64,000 nt of DNA from Ancistrus triradiatus (GCA_025084515.1 JAJAGP010000442.1:349166-413165); one strand, 5' to 3'. Positions 11,877 through 23,285 are shown, counted from the stretch's first letter. Program-made: numbers and translations. The notes: a model not told the origin generated them from the sequence alone.

Positions 11877-12252
11877 CACACACACAAAGTGTGAATCCAT
11901 CCATACATACAAACTAATCTATATGTCCTAATTCAGCTGACTGAAACAAGATGACAATAAACATCTTTGGCTGTCTCTCCTTTACTCTTAATATCTGTCC
12001 ATTTGTTACTCCAAACAAAGATTAATCTAAACTTTTATTATGCATTATTTTTCATGCATTTTTAGCATTTTTCATCATGCACTTTATGATACTCAGCTCC
12101 TGTACATCAAAGGTAAGATCCAGCTGGTGGAAACTGCTATTATTGAGGGCCTGGGTACAAACCCAGGGCTGAGCTTTAAATGTGAAGGTCAGACGGTGTG
12201 GTTATGGCACACCACAATGGACTGGCACCCTGTCCATGGTTTACCTCTGCCT
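11877..12252 (+). repeat. Duplicated segment, copy B
   Basis: Near-identical to 10253-10660, about 1.6 kb upstream, with a net loss of roughly 30 bp in the AT-rich middle. It lies inside the Tc1 family 3 copy and ends abruptly at CTCTGCCT. Confidence 0.8.
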
Positions 12253-12527
12253 CATTCCTACCTCATTCTCTGCCTCATTCCCAATCAAACTTCTTCAGAC
12301 TGTAGAAGCGTCAGCTTGGCATCCTGATGCAGCTGCCAGATGCTGTTATTACTCAAGTTTAAGGGGAGGTCACAATAAATACTTAATAGAAGCTTGTTTA
12401 AAATGCTTGTAAAATATAATAGTTGTATCTTAATAAAATGAGACTGATTAATTATAATGTATATGGTCGTTATTGCTAAAACAATGCTATATCTAATCTA
12501 GTGGCCTAAGAGTTTTGCACAGTACTG

Positions 12528-13020
12528 TATATTATGTTTATATTGCCAAGATGTCTGAATAAAATGGTTATAACAGTTACATGATACCATTACTGATAAT
12601 TATGTAGCAATCATTATTGTCATATATGTAGAATTGCTAAGTGTATTTTATTGAAAGTTAGCTGTGGATTTTTTTGTGTTTTGAAGCAGTGGGCAGGATT
12701 TATCCAATTTCATCCTGCTAAGGAACTAAAGCTGTAAGCAAGCAAGTGCTTTTGTATTAGATATGCACTCATATCTGCTGAGTGCTTCTTTTCAATGGCA
12801 GATTACTATGAAGAGAATGAGTCTGCATGGAGGAACATGCTACATAGCCACCACCTTTTTGGCAGAATGACCAGTTAGCAAGAGCTACCATTGGAATGGC
12901 AGGGATTTAATCCTTCGCTTCCCTCAAACATGATCAATAGTATCTGTGCAGAATCGAGTCACGCTGGAGATTCGACCTTCAGTGTTGGCAGTAGTGGAAT
13001 ACAGTAGTGGAAGTTCTCGT
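12528..13020. other. No recognised feature
   Basis: Unassigned sequence, no motifs. Confidence 0.35.
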
Positions 13021-13640
13021 ATTGCCAAGTATATGACATAATCATAAAGAACTAATCATGACATTTGTCATAAGATGACATTATAAAAGACATCAGTGAC
13101 CCCCACAGGCCCTGCAATGGACTGATGTCCCATCCTGGAGTTTCATCTAGGGCCTGCTCCCTGTAGTCTCTTGAATAGGCACTGGACTATCCAAGGTTAA
13201 AACGGGGAGGGAAAAAACATGTTGTCATACCAGTTGTCATTATACACTTAGCTAGCATGTGACGTAAGACAGCATCAGGTATCAGGACATCATTACAACA
13301 AATGACATGAGAGTAGTTATGGTAGCATCACTGTTGTCTCACTGTACCTAAGCTGTCATGACTGCACATGTCATCTAGCATGTGCATATATCAGTTTTAT
13401 GACATAGGGTATGTAGTTATTGTCACTTTTCTACTGATATTCAATAATAATAGTTAGCTGTCATATCTGTTGAATGATTTTTTAACAAATGATGCAAGAT
13501 CATGTGCTGTCAACTATAATGTCATCGAGGCATAAACATACACTAATGGTAGCGCACATGAAAATGGGGATGTGACATATAAGGGCACTGGACATTACTT
13601 ATCATTAGATGTTAACTTGCATAGCATTTGAGATGTTTAA
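13021..13640 (+). repeat. GTCAT/ATGAC-rich dispersed repeat
   Basis: Contains a SINE-tail-like part (13110-13195, GCAATGGACTGATGTCCCAT) followed by a long stretch with many GTCAT and ATGACAT words, e.g. GTTGTCATACCAGTTGTCAT. A shortened copy is at 8985-9196. I recognise it as a repeated teleost sequence but cannot name the class. Confidence 0.5.
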
Positions 13641-14185
13641 GGCTGAATAAGAAGTGTTACTGACATTTTATACTAGACTTATTGAGTTTCCACCCCTCCT
13701 TTCTGTTCTATCAATTTCATATTTGTGGATCACTGGGCTGCCACTGTTTAGAATTCTGTAGTTTCTCACCCCTTATGTAAATATGAAGGCTTTATCAATG
13801 TTTACTCTTTTAAATTTAACTGTTTAGCCTTTTCGGACAAGCTGAATGCCTGGGGAAATTCAAAAGAGCTCCTCTTTTAGCAGCCCTTAGAAAACAACTA
13901 GAAAAACAGTGAAGAATATGATGACCTTCTGCAGGCCAAGGTGGCCTTCATAATAAATCATACACATTGCCTTCAACACTCTACAGTCACAAAGACACTT
14001 ACTTTGTGGAGCCGATCGAGCTGCTCACGCACACAGGAAAATGCCCATGAACACACACACCTTTGAAAGGCGCGGCATGGTCGGGTCAAAAGGAAGGCCA
14101 GGTTTGTCTAGTATGCTGGAGAGCAGATGGAGTCGTCTGGCTGCGTGTTTTCTTTCCTCTATTCTCCTTTTCTTCTGCCCTGCAG

Positions 14186-14241
14186 TGGAGGGAAAAAGGC
14201 AGGATGTGTATATCTGTCAGCGAGCATTCACACAGTCACCT
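14186..14241 (+). other. Exon-like segment with strong acceptor (56 nt)
   Basis: A long pyrimidine tract (14150-14180) ends in CTGCAG, and GTAAGG follows after 56 nt. All three frames are open, so coding status cannot be judged. I recognise no protein. Confidence 0.2.
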
Positions 14242-14455
14242 GTAAGGAAACAACCTCAGCAATAACTGCTGACACAAGCAGCTCAGATCCCGGCAACACA
14301 TCCTTACTTCTGCTACATGTGTGCATGGAGACACTCTCATACAAACACAGCTTTTCTTATTTTTCCCCCCACTGTACCAACTTGTTTGTTACAGAACATA
14401 ACAGGAACATACCAGTTACCAGGTTATTACATGTGTTTATTAAGTGCCTAATATA

Positions 14456-15152
14456 CAGTGGGGCAAAAAATTATTTAGTCAGCTAATGATTGTGCAAGTT
14501 CTCCTACTTAGAAAAATGATAGAGGTCTGTAATTTTCATCATAGGTACACTTCAACTATGAGAGACAAAATGAGAAAAAAAACAGGAAATCAAATTGCAG
14601 TATTTTTAAATAATTTAATTGCAAATTATGGTGGAAAATAAGTATTTGATCAATAACAAAAGTTCAACTCAATACTTTGTAACATATCCTTTGTTTGCAA
14701 TGACAGAGGTCAAACGTTTCCTGTAAGTCTTCACCAGATTTGCACACACTGTAGCTGGTATTTTGGCCCATTCCTCCATGCAGATCTCCTCTAGAGCAGT
14801 GATGCTTTGGGGCGACACGGACTTTCAACTCCCTCCACACATTTTCTGTGGGGTTGAGGTGTGGAGACTGGCTAGGCCACTCCAGGACCTTGAAATGCTT
14901 TTTACGGAACCACTCCTTCATTGCCCGAGCGGTGTGTTTGAGATCATTGTCATGCTGGAAGACCCAGCCATGTTCCATCTTCAATGTTCTCACTGATGGA
15001 AGAAGGTTTTGGCTTAAAATCTCACAATACATGGCCCCGTTCATTCTTCCCTTAACACGGACAGTCGTCCTGTCCCCTTTGCAGAAAAGTTTTTTACCTA
15101 GTAGGAGAATTTGCACAATTAGTGGTTGACTAAATACTTTTTTGCCCCACTG
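14456..15152 (-). mobile_element. Tc1-like element, family 5, internally deleted, both termini
   Basis: Termini CAGTGGGGCAAAAAA and TTTTTTGCCCCACTG with flanking TA at 14454-14455 and 15153-15154. The surviving gene is on the minus strand and covers only the C-terminal half: VFQHDNDLKHTARAMKEW (second Asp), then HFKVLEWPSQSPHLNPTENV with the Glu of the DDE triad in TENVWREL. The N-terminal DNA-binding domain and first catalytic Asp are deleted, so this is a non-autonomous copy. The tail is intact to about 14665. Confidence 0.88.
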
Positions 15153-15274
15153 TAACGGTAAGCCATTATTCAAGTACATGACGTAACCACACATACAAAA
15201 ACTATCATTGATATACAGTATGTACAATATAGATATGTAGATATGTTAATGAATACTGGTGTGGTCTGATTAGA

Positions 15275-15885
15275 CACTGGGGCTTGCCACAAGAGGGCAT
15301 AAAATTGCTCCTCTGCTGCCCTATTAAAAGGCACTCAGTGACTACTTTGGGGAAGTGTACTTCTTGGTGAGAGTTTGTTGACTGCTAAACATGCCTCTAT
15401 GACACATTTTGCTCAGTTGACAGACTTTGAGAGGGGGTGCATCATTGGACTGAGAGAAGCAGTATGGTCATTTTAGCCACAATCTGGGCCGTTCTTACAT
15501 AGTTGTTATGAGGTGTTGGGAGCAGTGGTTCTTTGAGGGAACACACACTTGGCGAACAGGCTCCAGATGGCCCAGACAAACCACCAGTGGAGAGGATCCA
15601 CCGACACTAGCAGTTCCCACAGTTTCATTGTCCACCTTCCAGATACAGATGGCACCTTCCGTACACGCCCCTGTCTCTGCCTGTACCATTTCCAGGTACT
15701 TAGCAGAAGGAAATATGCTGTCATGACACCCATTACGTGTCCTGCCATTGACAACCAGCCACCGTCACGTTTGTCTGCAATGGTGTCCTGAATAAGAAAC
15801 CTGCACTGCTATGGACTAGAACTGAATCACTGAACCACTGTGTAGAAGTCGTGTGGTTCGACTCATACAAGTTTAAGCAGGTGCT
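15275..15885 (+). mobile_element. Tc1-like transposase relic, family 4
   Basis: Plus-strand pieces in more than one frame match the N-terminal half of a Tc1-type transposase: a start-like ACATGCCTCTATG near 15388, TGSRWPRQTTSGEDPPTLA near 15556-15610, VSACTISRYLAEGNMLS near 15678-15725 and LRVLPLTTSHRHVCLQWC near 15735-15790. These resemble the helix-turn-helix and linker of the family with RTIRRRLAEG and LPLTPTHRR motifs. The reading frame is broken by stops and no termini were found. It is cut off by the TA tract at 15936. Confidence 0.6.
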
Positions 15886-15935
15886 TCGACAACCGAATTC
15901 GATGACTTCCGGGGTGTGCGTGTATATGTATACGT

Positions 15936-15958
15936 ATATATATATATATATATATATA
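15936..15958. repeat. (TA)n microsatellite
   Basis: About 11 TA units, preceded by TACGTATATG-like sequence. Confidence 0.9.
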
Positions 15959-16810
15959 TTCCACAATTGTCTACAACTTTAGCACAATAATGTATAAAGT
16001 TAGAAAAGTTATTACTGTGCCAAAGTATTAGACAATTGTGGAAAATATTATAACTGTGGAAAACAATGCAGCAAAGTAAGAATGCTTTCAAAAATAGTTT
16101 ATTTGTGAATAGTTTATTTTTTTCAGTTAACAAAATGCAAAGTCACTGAACAAAAGAGAAATCTAAATCAAATCAATATTTTGTGTGACTACCCATTGCC
16201 TTCAAAACAGCATCCATATTTCTAGGTACACTTGCACAGAGTCAACTATTTTGTAGGATTATTGGCAGGTGTATGATTAACCAATTATACCAAGCATGTG
16301 ATCATGATCATCATTTTCATATATGAGGTTGAAACACAATCATTAACTGAAACAGAAACAGCTGTATAGGAAACTTAAAACTGGGGGGATTAGGATGGGG
16401 AACAGCCAAACTCAAAGCTGAGGTTGTGGAAGACAGTTTGTCACAGGTCATACTCCATATCAAAACTGAGCACAGCAACAAGACACAGTAGTTATACTGC
16501 ATCAGCAAGATCTTTCACAGGTAAAGATTTCAAAGCAGACTGAGGTTTTGAAATGTGCTGTTCAAGCTCTTTTTTAAGAAGCAGAAAGAAACATGCAACA
16601 TCAAGGACCATAGATACAGTGGTTGACCAAATAAACTTGTTGCAGCATTTCCCTTGTATTTGTATTTCTCTTTGAAATCAGAAGATGTTCTGCAGTGATA
16701 TCAGCTCAGAGCTGGCAGAAACCAGTTGGACCTGACCAAAACCATCTACTGTTTGGAGAAATCTGGCCAGAAGTGGTCTTCATGGAAGAATTGCAGCTAT
16801 ATAAAAAGTA
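15959..16810 (+). mobile_element. Tc1-like element, family 3, 3' truncated
   Basis: Contains a 5' region (AATCAATATTTTGTGTGACT, TTCAAAACAGCATCC) and the N-terminal half of the transposase on the plus strand: ACTGAGCACAGCAACAAGAC encodes the LSTATR start region, then ISSELAETS near 16700-16725 and a STVWRNLARSGLHGRIAA segment near 16750-16795. The gene has several frame breaks and ends near 16800, before any catalytic Asp. It begins in a 14-bp inverted repeat (15959-15972 with 16030-16043). Confidence 0.7.
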
Positions 16811-16899
16811 TTAGTATTGGCAAGACTTCAACATTTGCATTCAACTATTGCATTCACAATTTAAACATGTTGAAGTTGAAGTCTTGCCAATAGTTAATA

Positions 16900-18130
16900 G
16901 TCAAGTCTAAAAAGACTGTGTCTTAAATTTCCATCTTTCATTTTAATTTATTTTACAAAAACAAGTGACAGTGCCAGTCTATATCTGTCTGTGTCCTGTT
17001 TGGTTGCTAGCATAACAAGTGCCATTCAAATTAATGTACTGTTGTGTCAGGCCCCATAGGACCCTCGGAGTAATGTAGGCCTTCACATGTATTATTAGTT
17101 ACGAGATTGCTATACCAGTACAATGGAATTTAGTATATGACAAGAAATGTTATATATAAACATATATGTCCCTGTATCAGAGAGATTGTCATATAAGTTG
17201 CATATATTGTCATATGTGAACCAACCTTACACAAGTACATACAAAAACATTATATATATATATATTATATCATATTATATCATGAATATATATCATACAG
17301 TATGTATGTCATATATATTTACATAGATAAACGTAAACTATGAAAAAGTCTCTGCGTCACAGAGAATACTGTACTTGTGAAAGCCTACAGAGAAATTAAT
17401 AAATTCATTGCCGCATTAAAGTTTTAAATCATGTGTATCTCTTTTTCCGCCACTATCATGATATATAATTATTAATTTATGCACAGGAGCTAATCAATGC
17501 ACATGGAAAAACTCAAACCAAAAATGTTGCCTACCAAAGTTACCAAGTTAACAAGTTATGTAAATTTAAAAATTGTAATACAAATGTATAAAAGTAAATG
17601 ATGATCAATTTCTGTGTAAATGTGGAAAACGAGTAAAAACAAGTTAAAACTGTAAACACATATGACACTCAACAATATAACAATGTAAAACAAAAATACA
17701 AACAGTGCAAATGACAGATATTCAGTACTAACTGGCCCTAACTAATCTCAGTATCTAATGTCAGTACTAATCTCAATATATATTGTTAAACTAGGCATTT
17801 ATACCTTAAAAAAAATAAAATAAAATACATTATTAAACATTTAGATTAGTTGACAACTTGGGGAACAAAGTAAGTAAAACTCATTGTTTTTGTGCACATA
17901 TATTTGATTATCTGTAATTTCTAAAAACCCGCAAACTGTGAAGTTGGACAACCCAATTCATTGTGTGGTGCCTAGATAAAAAAACATGGGATTCAACAAG
18001 CCATTGAGAATTTGCTCGGCTTTCTACATGTAAATATCTACATCACAAGGTGGGTCATTAGAAATATCCTACCTCATATCTGAGTAACTCCGCCCATTGC
18101 TGACTACTAAGGCACATTATGTCAAAGCTA
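16900..18130. other. AT-rich sequence, no gene recognised
   Basis: Very AT-rich with TATATA-type words near 17150-17320. The last part (17995-18030) weakly resembles the sequence upstream of the THAP relic at 28.9 kb. Confidence 0.4.
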
Positions 18131-19441
18131 CAGTGGTGTGAAAAAGTGTTTGCCCCCTTCCTGATTTTCTATTTTTTGCATGTTTGTCACACTTAAGTGT
18201 TTCGGAACATCAAACCAATTCAAATATTAGTCAAATATTACTCATCTTTGCAGAATTGCTGTAATTCACCTGCATTGGAGGGTTTTTATCATGAACGGCT
18301 TTTTTAAGGTCATGCCACAGCCTCTCAATAGGATTCGGGTCAGGACTTTGACTAGGCCACTCAAAAGTCTTCATTTTGTTTTTCTTCAGCCATTCAGAGG
18401 TGGACTTGGTGATGTGTTTCGGATCATTGTCCTGCTGTAGAACCCAAGTTTGTTTTAGCTTGTTGTCACGAACAGATGGCTGGATATTCTCCTTCAGGAT
18501 TTTTTGGTAGACAGCAGAATTCATAGTTCCATTTATCAGAGCAAGTCTTCCAGATCCTGAAGCAGCAAAACAGCCCCAGACCATCACACTACCACCACCA
18601 TATTTTACTGTTGATATAATGTTCTTTTTCTTAAATGCTGTGTTACTTTTACACCAAATGTAATGGGACACACACCTTCCAGAGAGTTCAGCTTTTGTCT
18701 CTTCAGTCCACAGAATGTTCTTTAAAAATTGAGATGAGCTTTAATGTTCTTTTTGCTCAGCAGTGGTTTTCGCTTTGGAACTCTACCATGCAGGCTGTTT
18801 TTGCCCTGTCTCTGAGGCAAGTGAGACAGGGCTTAACTGAGGCAAGTGAGGCCTGCAGTTCTTTGGATGTTGTTGTGGGGTCTTTTGGGACCTCTTGGAT
18901 GAGTCGTCGCTGCGTTCTTATGGTAATTTTGGTCGGCCGGCCACTCATGGGAAGGTCACCACTGTTCCATGTCTTCGTCATTTGTGGATAATGGCTCTCA
19001 CTGTGGTTCTCTATTGTCCCAAAGTTTTAGAAATGGCTTTATAACCCTTTCCAAACTGTTTCTGAATTTCTTTGGATCTTGGCATGATGTGTGGCTTTTA
19101 AGGATCTTTTGGTGTACTTCACTTTGTCAGGCAGGTCCTATTTAAGTGATGTCCTGACTGAGAACTAGTGTGGCTAGAGACAGTGAACTCAGGTGTGATA
19201 AACCATAGTTAAGTTATATTTTAACCGAGGAGGGCAATCACTTTTTCACACAGGGCCATGTAGGTGTTTTTTTTTTCTCCTTTAATCATAAACTCCTTCA
19301 TTTAAAAACTGCATTTTGTGTTTACTTGTGTTGTCTTTGACTAATATTTAAGTTGGTTTGATGTTCCGAAACACTAAAGTGGGACAAACATGCAAAAAAA
19401 TAGGGAATCCGGAAGGTGGCAAACACTTTTTCACACCACTG
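18131..19441 (-). mobile_element. Tc1-like element, family 6, both termini, near-complete but inactive transposase
   Basis: Termini CAGTGGTGTGAAAAAGTGTT and its inverted partner ending CTTTTTCACACCACTG, flanked by TA at 18129-18130 and 19442-19443. The transposase is on the minus strand in two frames: 18757-18981 (GRPTKITIRTQRRLIQEV, DNA-binding linker) and 18231-18671 (YGGGSVMVWGCFAASGSGRL, WVLQQDNDPKHITKSTSEW, PNPIERLWHDL). The second Asp and the Glu are present, but the first catalytic position reads WTEETK instead of the usual WTDETK. The C-terminus is cut off after about NYSNSAKM and a frameshift separates the halves, so it is inactive. Confidence 0.9.
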
Positions 19442-19469
19442 TAAGAGTAAATTAGCAAACTAGCCATCA

Positions 19470-19575
19470 TCCTTGGAGCACAAAAGAGCCGAAGTCAGCA
19501 AAAAGCCGTAGGTGTGTGCTAACCATTTTGAGCTAAGATAACTTACTTCTTAGGTCAAATAGCTTCTAAGTAGTT
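19470..19575 (+). pseudogene. THAP-domain relic, copy 2 (3' end only)
   Basis: Matches the C-terminal part and following sequence of the THAP relic at 28.7 kb: GAGCACAAAAGAGCCGAAGT, then a stop inside the reading frame, then VCANHFELR and stop. The upstream part is missing; the Tc1 copy ending at 19441 lies immediately before it and probably removed it. THAP domains are C2CH zinc-finger DNA-binding domains; whether this came from a host gene or a THAP-bearing transposon is not decided here. Confidence 0.55.
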
Positions 19576-20289
19576 GCCCTCTTTCATGAATATAATAAAG
19601 TACTATTGTAAATACTAAATAATTCATTTTTAACATCTGCAATTTCTGTATTTTTATTCAAGTTGAAGTTTGCGATCCGATTCACATGTACACAAAACTG
19701 AATGTGTCTGAGTGGGTTAATTTGTTAATTAAAGAGATTAGTTAAGCACGGGATTAGAAATGGGTCATTATCAATTAAAGAAACAGCTGCTTTAAAACCA
19801 ATCATTCTGAAAAGGGCTGTTTTGACAGGGTATGAAGGGTGCTCTGGTGACTGACCCTTGTGATATTTTGATCAAAGCATATCACAGATATTTTAAGACC
19901 CTAGAAAACTGTATCTGCTTTTGTAAAATAAGCATAATTTGTGCCTTTGAAATTATAGCTAATTTCATAATTTCCTTTCCAACTGTGATGGGTGGAGAGA
20001 ATTTGAATACTTCTGTTAGGTAATGTACTGTATAGAGCTGTTTTAAATATTAAAACCAACTTATTAGATATTAAGAAAATATTGAAATGCAATCTTAACA
20101 CGGAATTTGTACAGAAATACTGTTGCATCCTTGCAAAATTCTACTAATAATAATCCATGTTGGTTTTTTGGAAGATTTTAAAGAGCCCAATATCTGCACC
20201 CTGTGTAAAATGCTATGATATATTTGGAGCGGTGGTGGCCGGTGGAAGTGATCATATGTGAGCGTTTAATACATCCTGTATATTCACCT
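19576..20289. other. No recognised feature
   Basis: AT-rich unassigned sequence. Confidence 0.35.
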
Positions 20290-20865
20290 TTTGTTCACTA
20301 CATTTTATTGGCTAGACATAGCATAGAATAAAGGGATTCTCATATTCTCCAGTTGAGCTGCAGTTAGTTGTGATGCCTTATACCAAGCCATCTAATAACA
20401 TTGTTTTTCTTTGTAAATATTGTAAATAAATGACATATTTTCACTAAAACCTTATTTTCACTGATTTATTGAAGCTGGACCAGTCAGTCATGTCCCTAAT
20501 TCCTGATTTACTTTGAGAGGTCCACCAATCATAAATAGAAACCATATTCCAGGGTGGGACAAACAAAAATAAGTGGTGCTCAGTAAGTGGCTAGATATTT
20601 TTTGCTATGTGAAACACACCTGCCTACACTCCATTCCCTGCCACTGAAGCCTGTTCATCTGGGTGTGGCTCAAAATAGCAAATGACACGTTCAAAGCCAT
20701 TTGTCCAGTTAGTGTTGGTCTTTTGTCCTCTTTTTTAAAGCATACACTATCGCTCCACAGACTCCCAGAGATGCACATGCTTCAGTGAGTGTCTATTTGG
20801 TCTGTGTCTGGGGCTTCAAAGCAGATTTTTCATGCTGCTCTGTGCTGTTCACTGGGAGGAGTTTG
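20290..20865. repeat. 0.5 kb dispersed repeat, copy 1
   Basis: Shares ordered blocks with 53765-54260: GCAGTTAGTTGTGATGCC, TTGTAAATAAATGACAT, CAGTCAGTCATGTCCCTAAT, AACACACCTGCCTACACTC, CACAGACTCCCAGAGATGCA and TTGGTCTGTGTCTGGGGCTT. Class unknown; a decayed LTR or an old segmental duplicate are both possible. Confidence 0.6.
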
Positions 20866-22059
20866 ATGCATAAAAAGCTTAGGGTTTTCCATGGGTAATA
20901 TGCTACAACAAAGACATCTTGATCCATAATGACAAGGTTTTACAAGTTTGGTGTAGAGGATCTCCACTGGCCTGTACAGAGTCCTGATCTCTGCCCTACC
21001 GAACACCTTTTTGAACAAGTCTGATCACATGTCCCTCAAGAATAAACTAATTAGGGGTGTTGTAGCACACATTTTATTTTCAGTGACCGATCTGGTCTAA
21101 ACCCTAAAAATGTTTTGTACGCTAATCGAAGCAGCTTTCTAAAAAAAATAGGAATTTTTCAATGTTTTGTAGATAAGACGTTCGTAGGGCCGAATCATAA
21201 AAATACAGAAAATACTCTGTAAAATGTGGCTGTAAACCAAATCTTTAACTAACATTAAACAGACATTCCTGACACTGCATGACCAAACTCATTTGGCACA
21301 CTTTGATTGATACTGCATGTGACATAAGGCATTCAGTCGGCTGATCCTGGGTTGCCAGGTGCTCTCTGTAAAATCTGGGAGCAGATGTGCTTTTTCCGTA
21401 GGCTTAAGTCTGACTCCTAGTGTAAAAATAATCACTCTGCGGTGCATGTGAGTCTTGAAGACAGTCCAGGGAATTTGGCCTCCTATTGTCTCTGACACTC
21501 CGAGTCATGTTACAAATTCCATTTGATCATGCACTCCCGCTGAACCATCCTCCATAAGGCATGCATATTTCAGCCAAGCCTCACTTTTTCCATAATGGTA
21601 CCACTCAACACGTATATATAATTTTCAGAACTTTTACAATCTCAAGGGGATTTGTTCCGACATTCCTTTGTATTGTTTGGCTTCCTTCTTTCTTGTTCCC
21701 CTCCCTGTTGCTTTCTTCTTCTCAGCTGTTCTGTCTTGTCACAGCTGAGTATCAGACAGCGGTATGAGATGGAGGCATGTCATGGCCACGATTACTTCAC
21801 AAAGCCCTGTATGAGAAGTAGTGTGTAAGACAGAATATTTTAAAAGATCGTTTAAAAACTAAGATGCCAAAATACAAATAAGAACTATTAAGCAAACTAT
21901 TATAAATAGTTATGACAGTTTATATTCCACCTTATTCTAGATATATTAAGTCTGATTTCATATTCGTATTAACCCCCACTGTTCTCTAAAGTTCCAACAT
22001 TTTAAGGTGTTCTTATTTCATGAATGCGAACACCTATACACATATTGTCTATATGGAAA
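20866..22059. other. No gene recognised
   Basis: Unassigned sequence containing one microexon-like segment (reported separately at 21726). Confidence 0.35.
21726..21761 (+). other. Microexon-like segment (36 nt)
   Basis: A 45-bp pyrimidine tract ends in TTCTCAG; 36 nt later comes GTATGA. The segment is a multiple of three and open in frame 0 (LFCLVTAEYQTA). An internal CACAG at 21741-21745 offers a second acceptor. No protein is recognised, so this may be chance. Confidence 0.15.
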
Positions 22060-22235
22060 CTCGGATAGCACAGAGGGCTAATACACTAGCTTACCACAGG
22101 TAACATAAGTCCTCATATGCAGGCATGACTGGCTGAGCCTGAGGGAGGTAATGCAGGCTACATAGCCCTGTGATGCACTGGAGCCCAGTGTTCTCCAGAG
22201 ATAGGCTCCAAATCTATTTAGACCCTGACCAGGAA
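22060..22235 (+). repeat. Degenerate DANA-like SINE
   Basis: Head GATAGCACAGAGGGCTAATAC, then the tail CCCTGTGATGCACTGGAGCC, AGAGATAGGCTCCAAATC and ACCCTGACCAGG. The central part is deleted. Confidence 0.6.
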
Positions 22236-22392
22236 ACAAATGTGAGCAAATTACATGTCACTATACTATACATTTAACTATAGTAATTTAATCTTGCTTA
22301 TTGTCATGCACATTGTATATCATTTCATTTATATAATGTATCACATTGAAGCCCAGTAAATCAATTAAGCACACAGAGAAAGACACACATGC

Positions 22393-22394
<2 letters not shown>

Positions 22395-22469
<75 letters not shown>
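22395..22469. repeat. Compound (GA)n(CA)n microsatellite
   Basis: AG run at 22395-22433, then CA at 22437-22469. Confidence 0.95.
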
Positions 22470-22470
<1 letters not shown>

Positions 22471-23159
22471 TTCCATGGCTGAAATCTGGCAGCACTAGTT
22501 ATTAAGTATAATTAGCTTACAGGCATACTTACAATTTACTTTTGCTAAATCCAACATTAATACATTGAATCCATACTTGACCTTGGCCTACATTGAAAAG
22601 TACATTTGTCACAGACAGTTTTCAATTCAGAATGAAATAACTGAGCACAAGAACTGTGGGAGAAAAGTATACATTGGTTGAGCACTTCAATAATTACCGT
22701 GTAGAAGTAACTGGGTTTCAACCAGTTCAGTAGGGAATGACAATACAAATGGCTGCCATATTAGTTCCCCTTTAAAGTCATGCTTCATCACTTCAGAATG
22801 TCTTCCCAAACATTTGGATTAAATACTTTCACCTTATGACAGGCAGGTCGTGCCACATCTCATGTCACAGACAGTTTTTTCTGGCCACCTGACACCCGCA
22901 TATCACGTCCAAAATCGTGGGCGTTAATATTTCCTGCCCTCTATGTTTCTGGGAAGACATTCCACTAGATTTTAAAACGGGGATTCACTTCCATTCAGAG
23001 GCAACAGCAGCAGTGAGGTTGGACAGTGAATTTGGACCTTACTCACACTCAGAATTAGAATTCATTTCAAAGATGTTGAATGGGGACAAGTTCAAAGCTC
23101 TCTACAGGAAGAGTTGCTTGGAATGCTGTCCAAAGTGCCATGGACTGCATGAAACTTTG
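22470..23159 (+). other. No recognised gene; 90-codon open frame of unknown status
   Basis: A plus-strand frame, 22917-23189, contains two CxxC pairs (SCPLC near its start and ECCPKC near its end) that could suggest zinc binding. However, its last part lies in the repeat family of 23160-23285, it has no recognised domain, and no splice context supports it. Chance is likely. Confidence 0.3.
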
Positions 23160-23285
23160 TACAGCAGAAGCCTGCATTATGGGACCTAAGATGGTACTAA
23201 AACTTTTGTATAAGCACAGAAGCATTGATACCACAAACTAGGAAAAACATTTTGAATATTGTCTGAATGATTGATTGCCATTAGT
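23160..23285 (+). repeat. Outlying unit of the 24.4 kb tandem repeat
   Basis: GAAGCCTGCATTATGGGACC, then GCATTGATACCACAAACTAG and GAAAAACATTTTGAATATTG match the units at 24455-24935. Confidence 0.6.

Larger units (their letters stand above)
11280..12527 (-). mobile_element. Tc1-like element, family 3, both termini, with SINE and duplicated segment inside
   Basis: Both ends are visible: CAGTACTGTGCAAAGTCTTA at the left and its inverted partner TTTTGCACAGTACTG at the right, each flanked by TA (11278-11279 and 12528-12529). A transposase piece survives on the minus strand at about 11736-11870: NWVKRLRYAKDDWHEDQW then VLWTDKSNFG, which holds the first catalytic Asp (normally WTDESKFEIFG). A SINE (11405-11732) interrupts the gene right after that motif, and the region upstream of the motif is replaced by duplicated segment B. 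It cannot make transposase. Confidence 0.8.

Noticed and set aside
22917..23189. 90-codon frame with CPLC and CPKC motifs
   Set aside because: Cys pairs hint at a zinc ribbon, but no family is recognised and its end lies in the degenerate tandem repeat unit.
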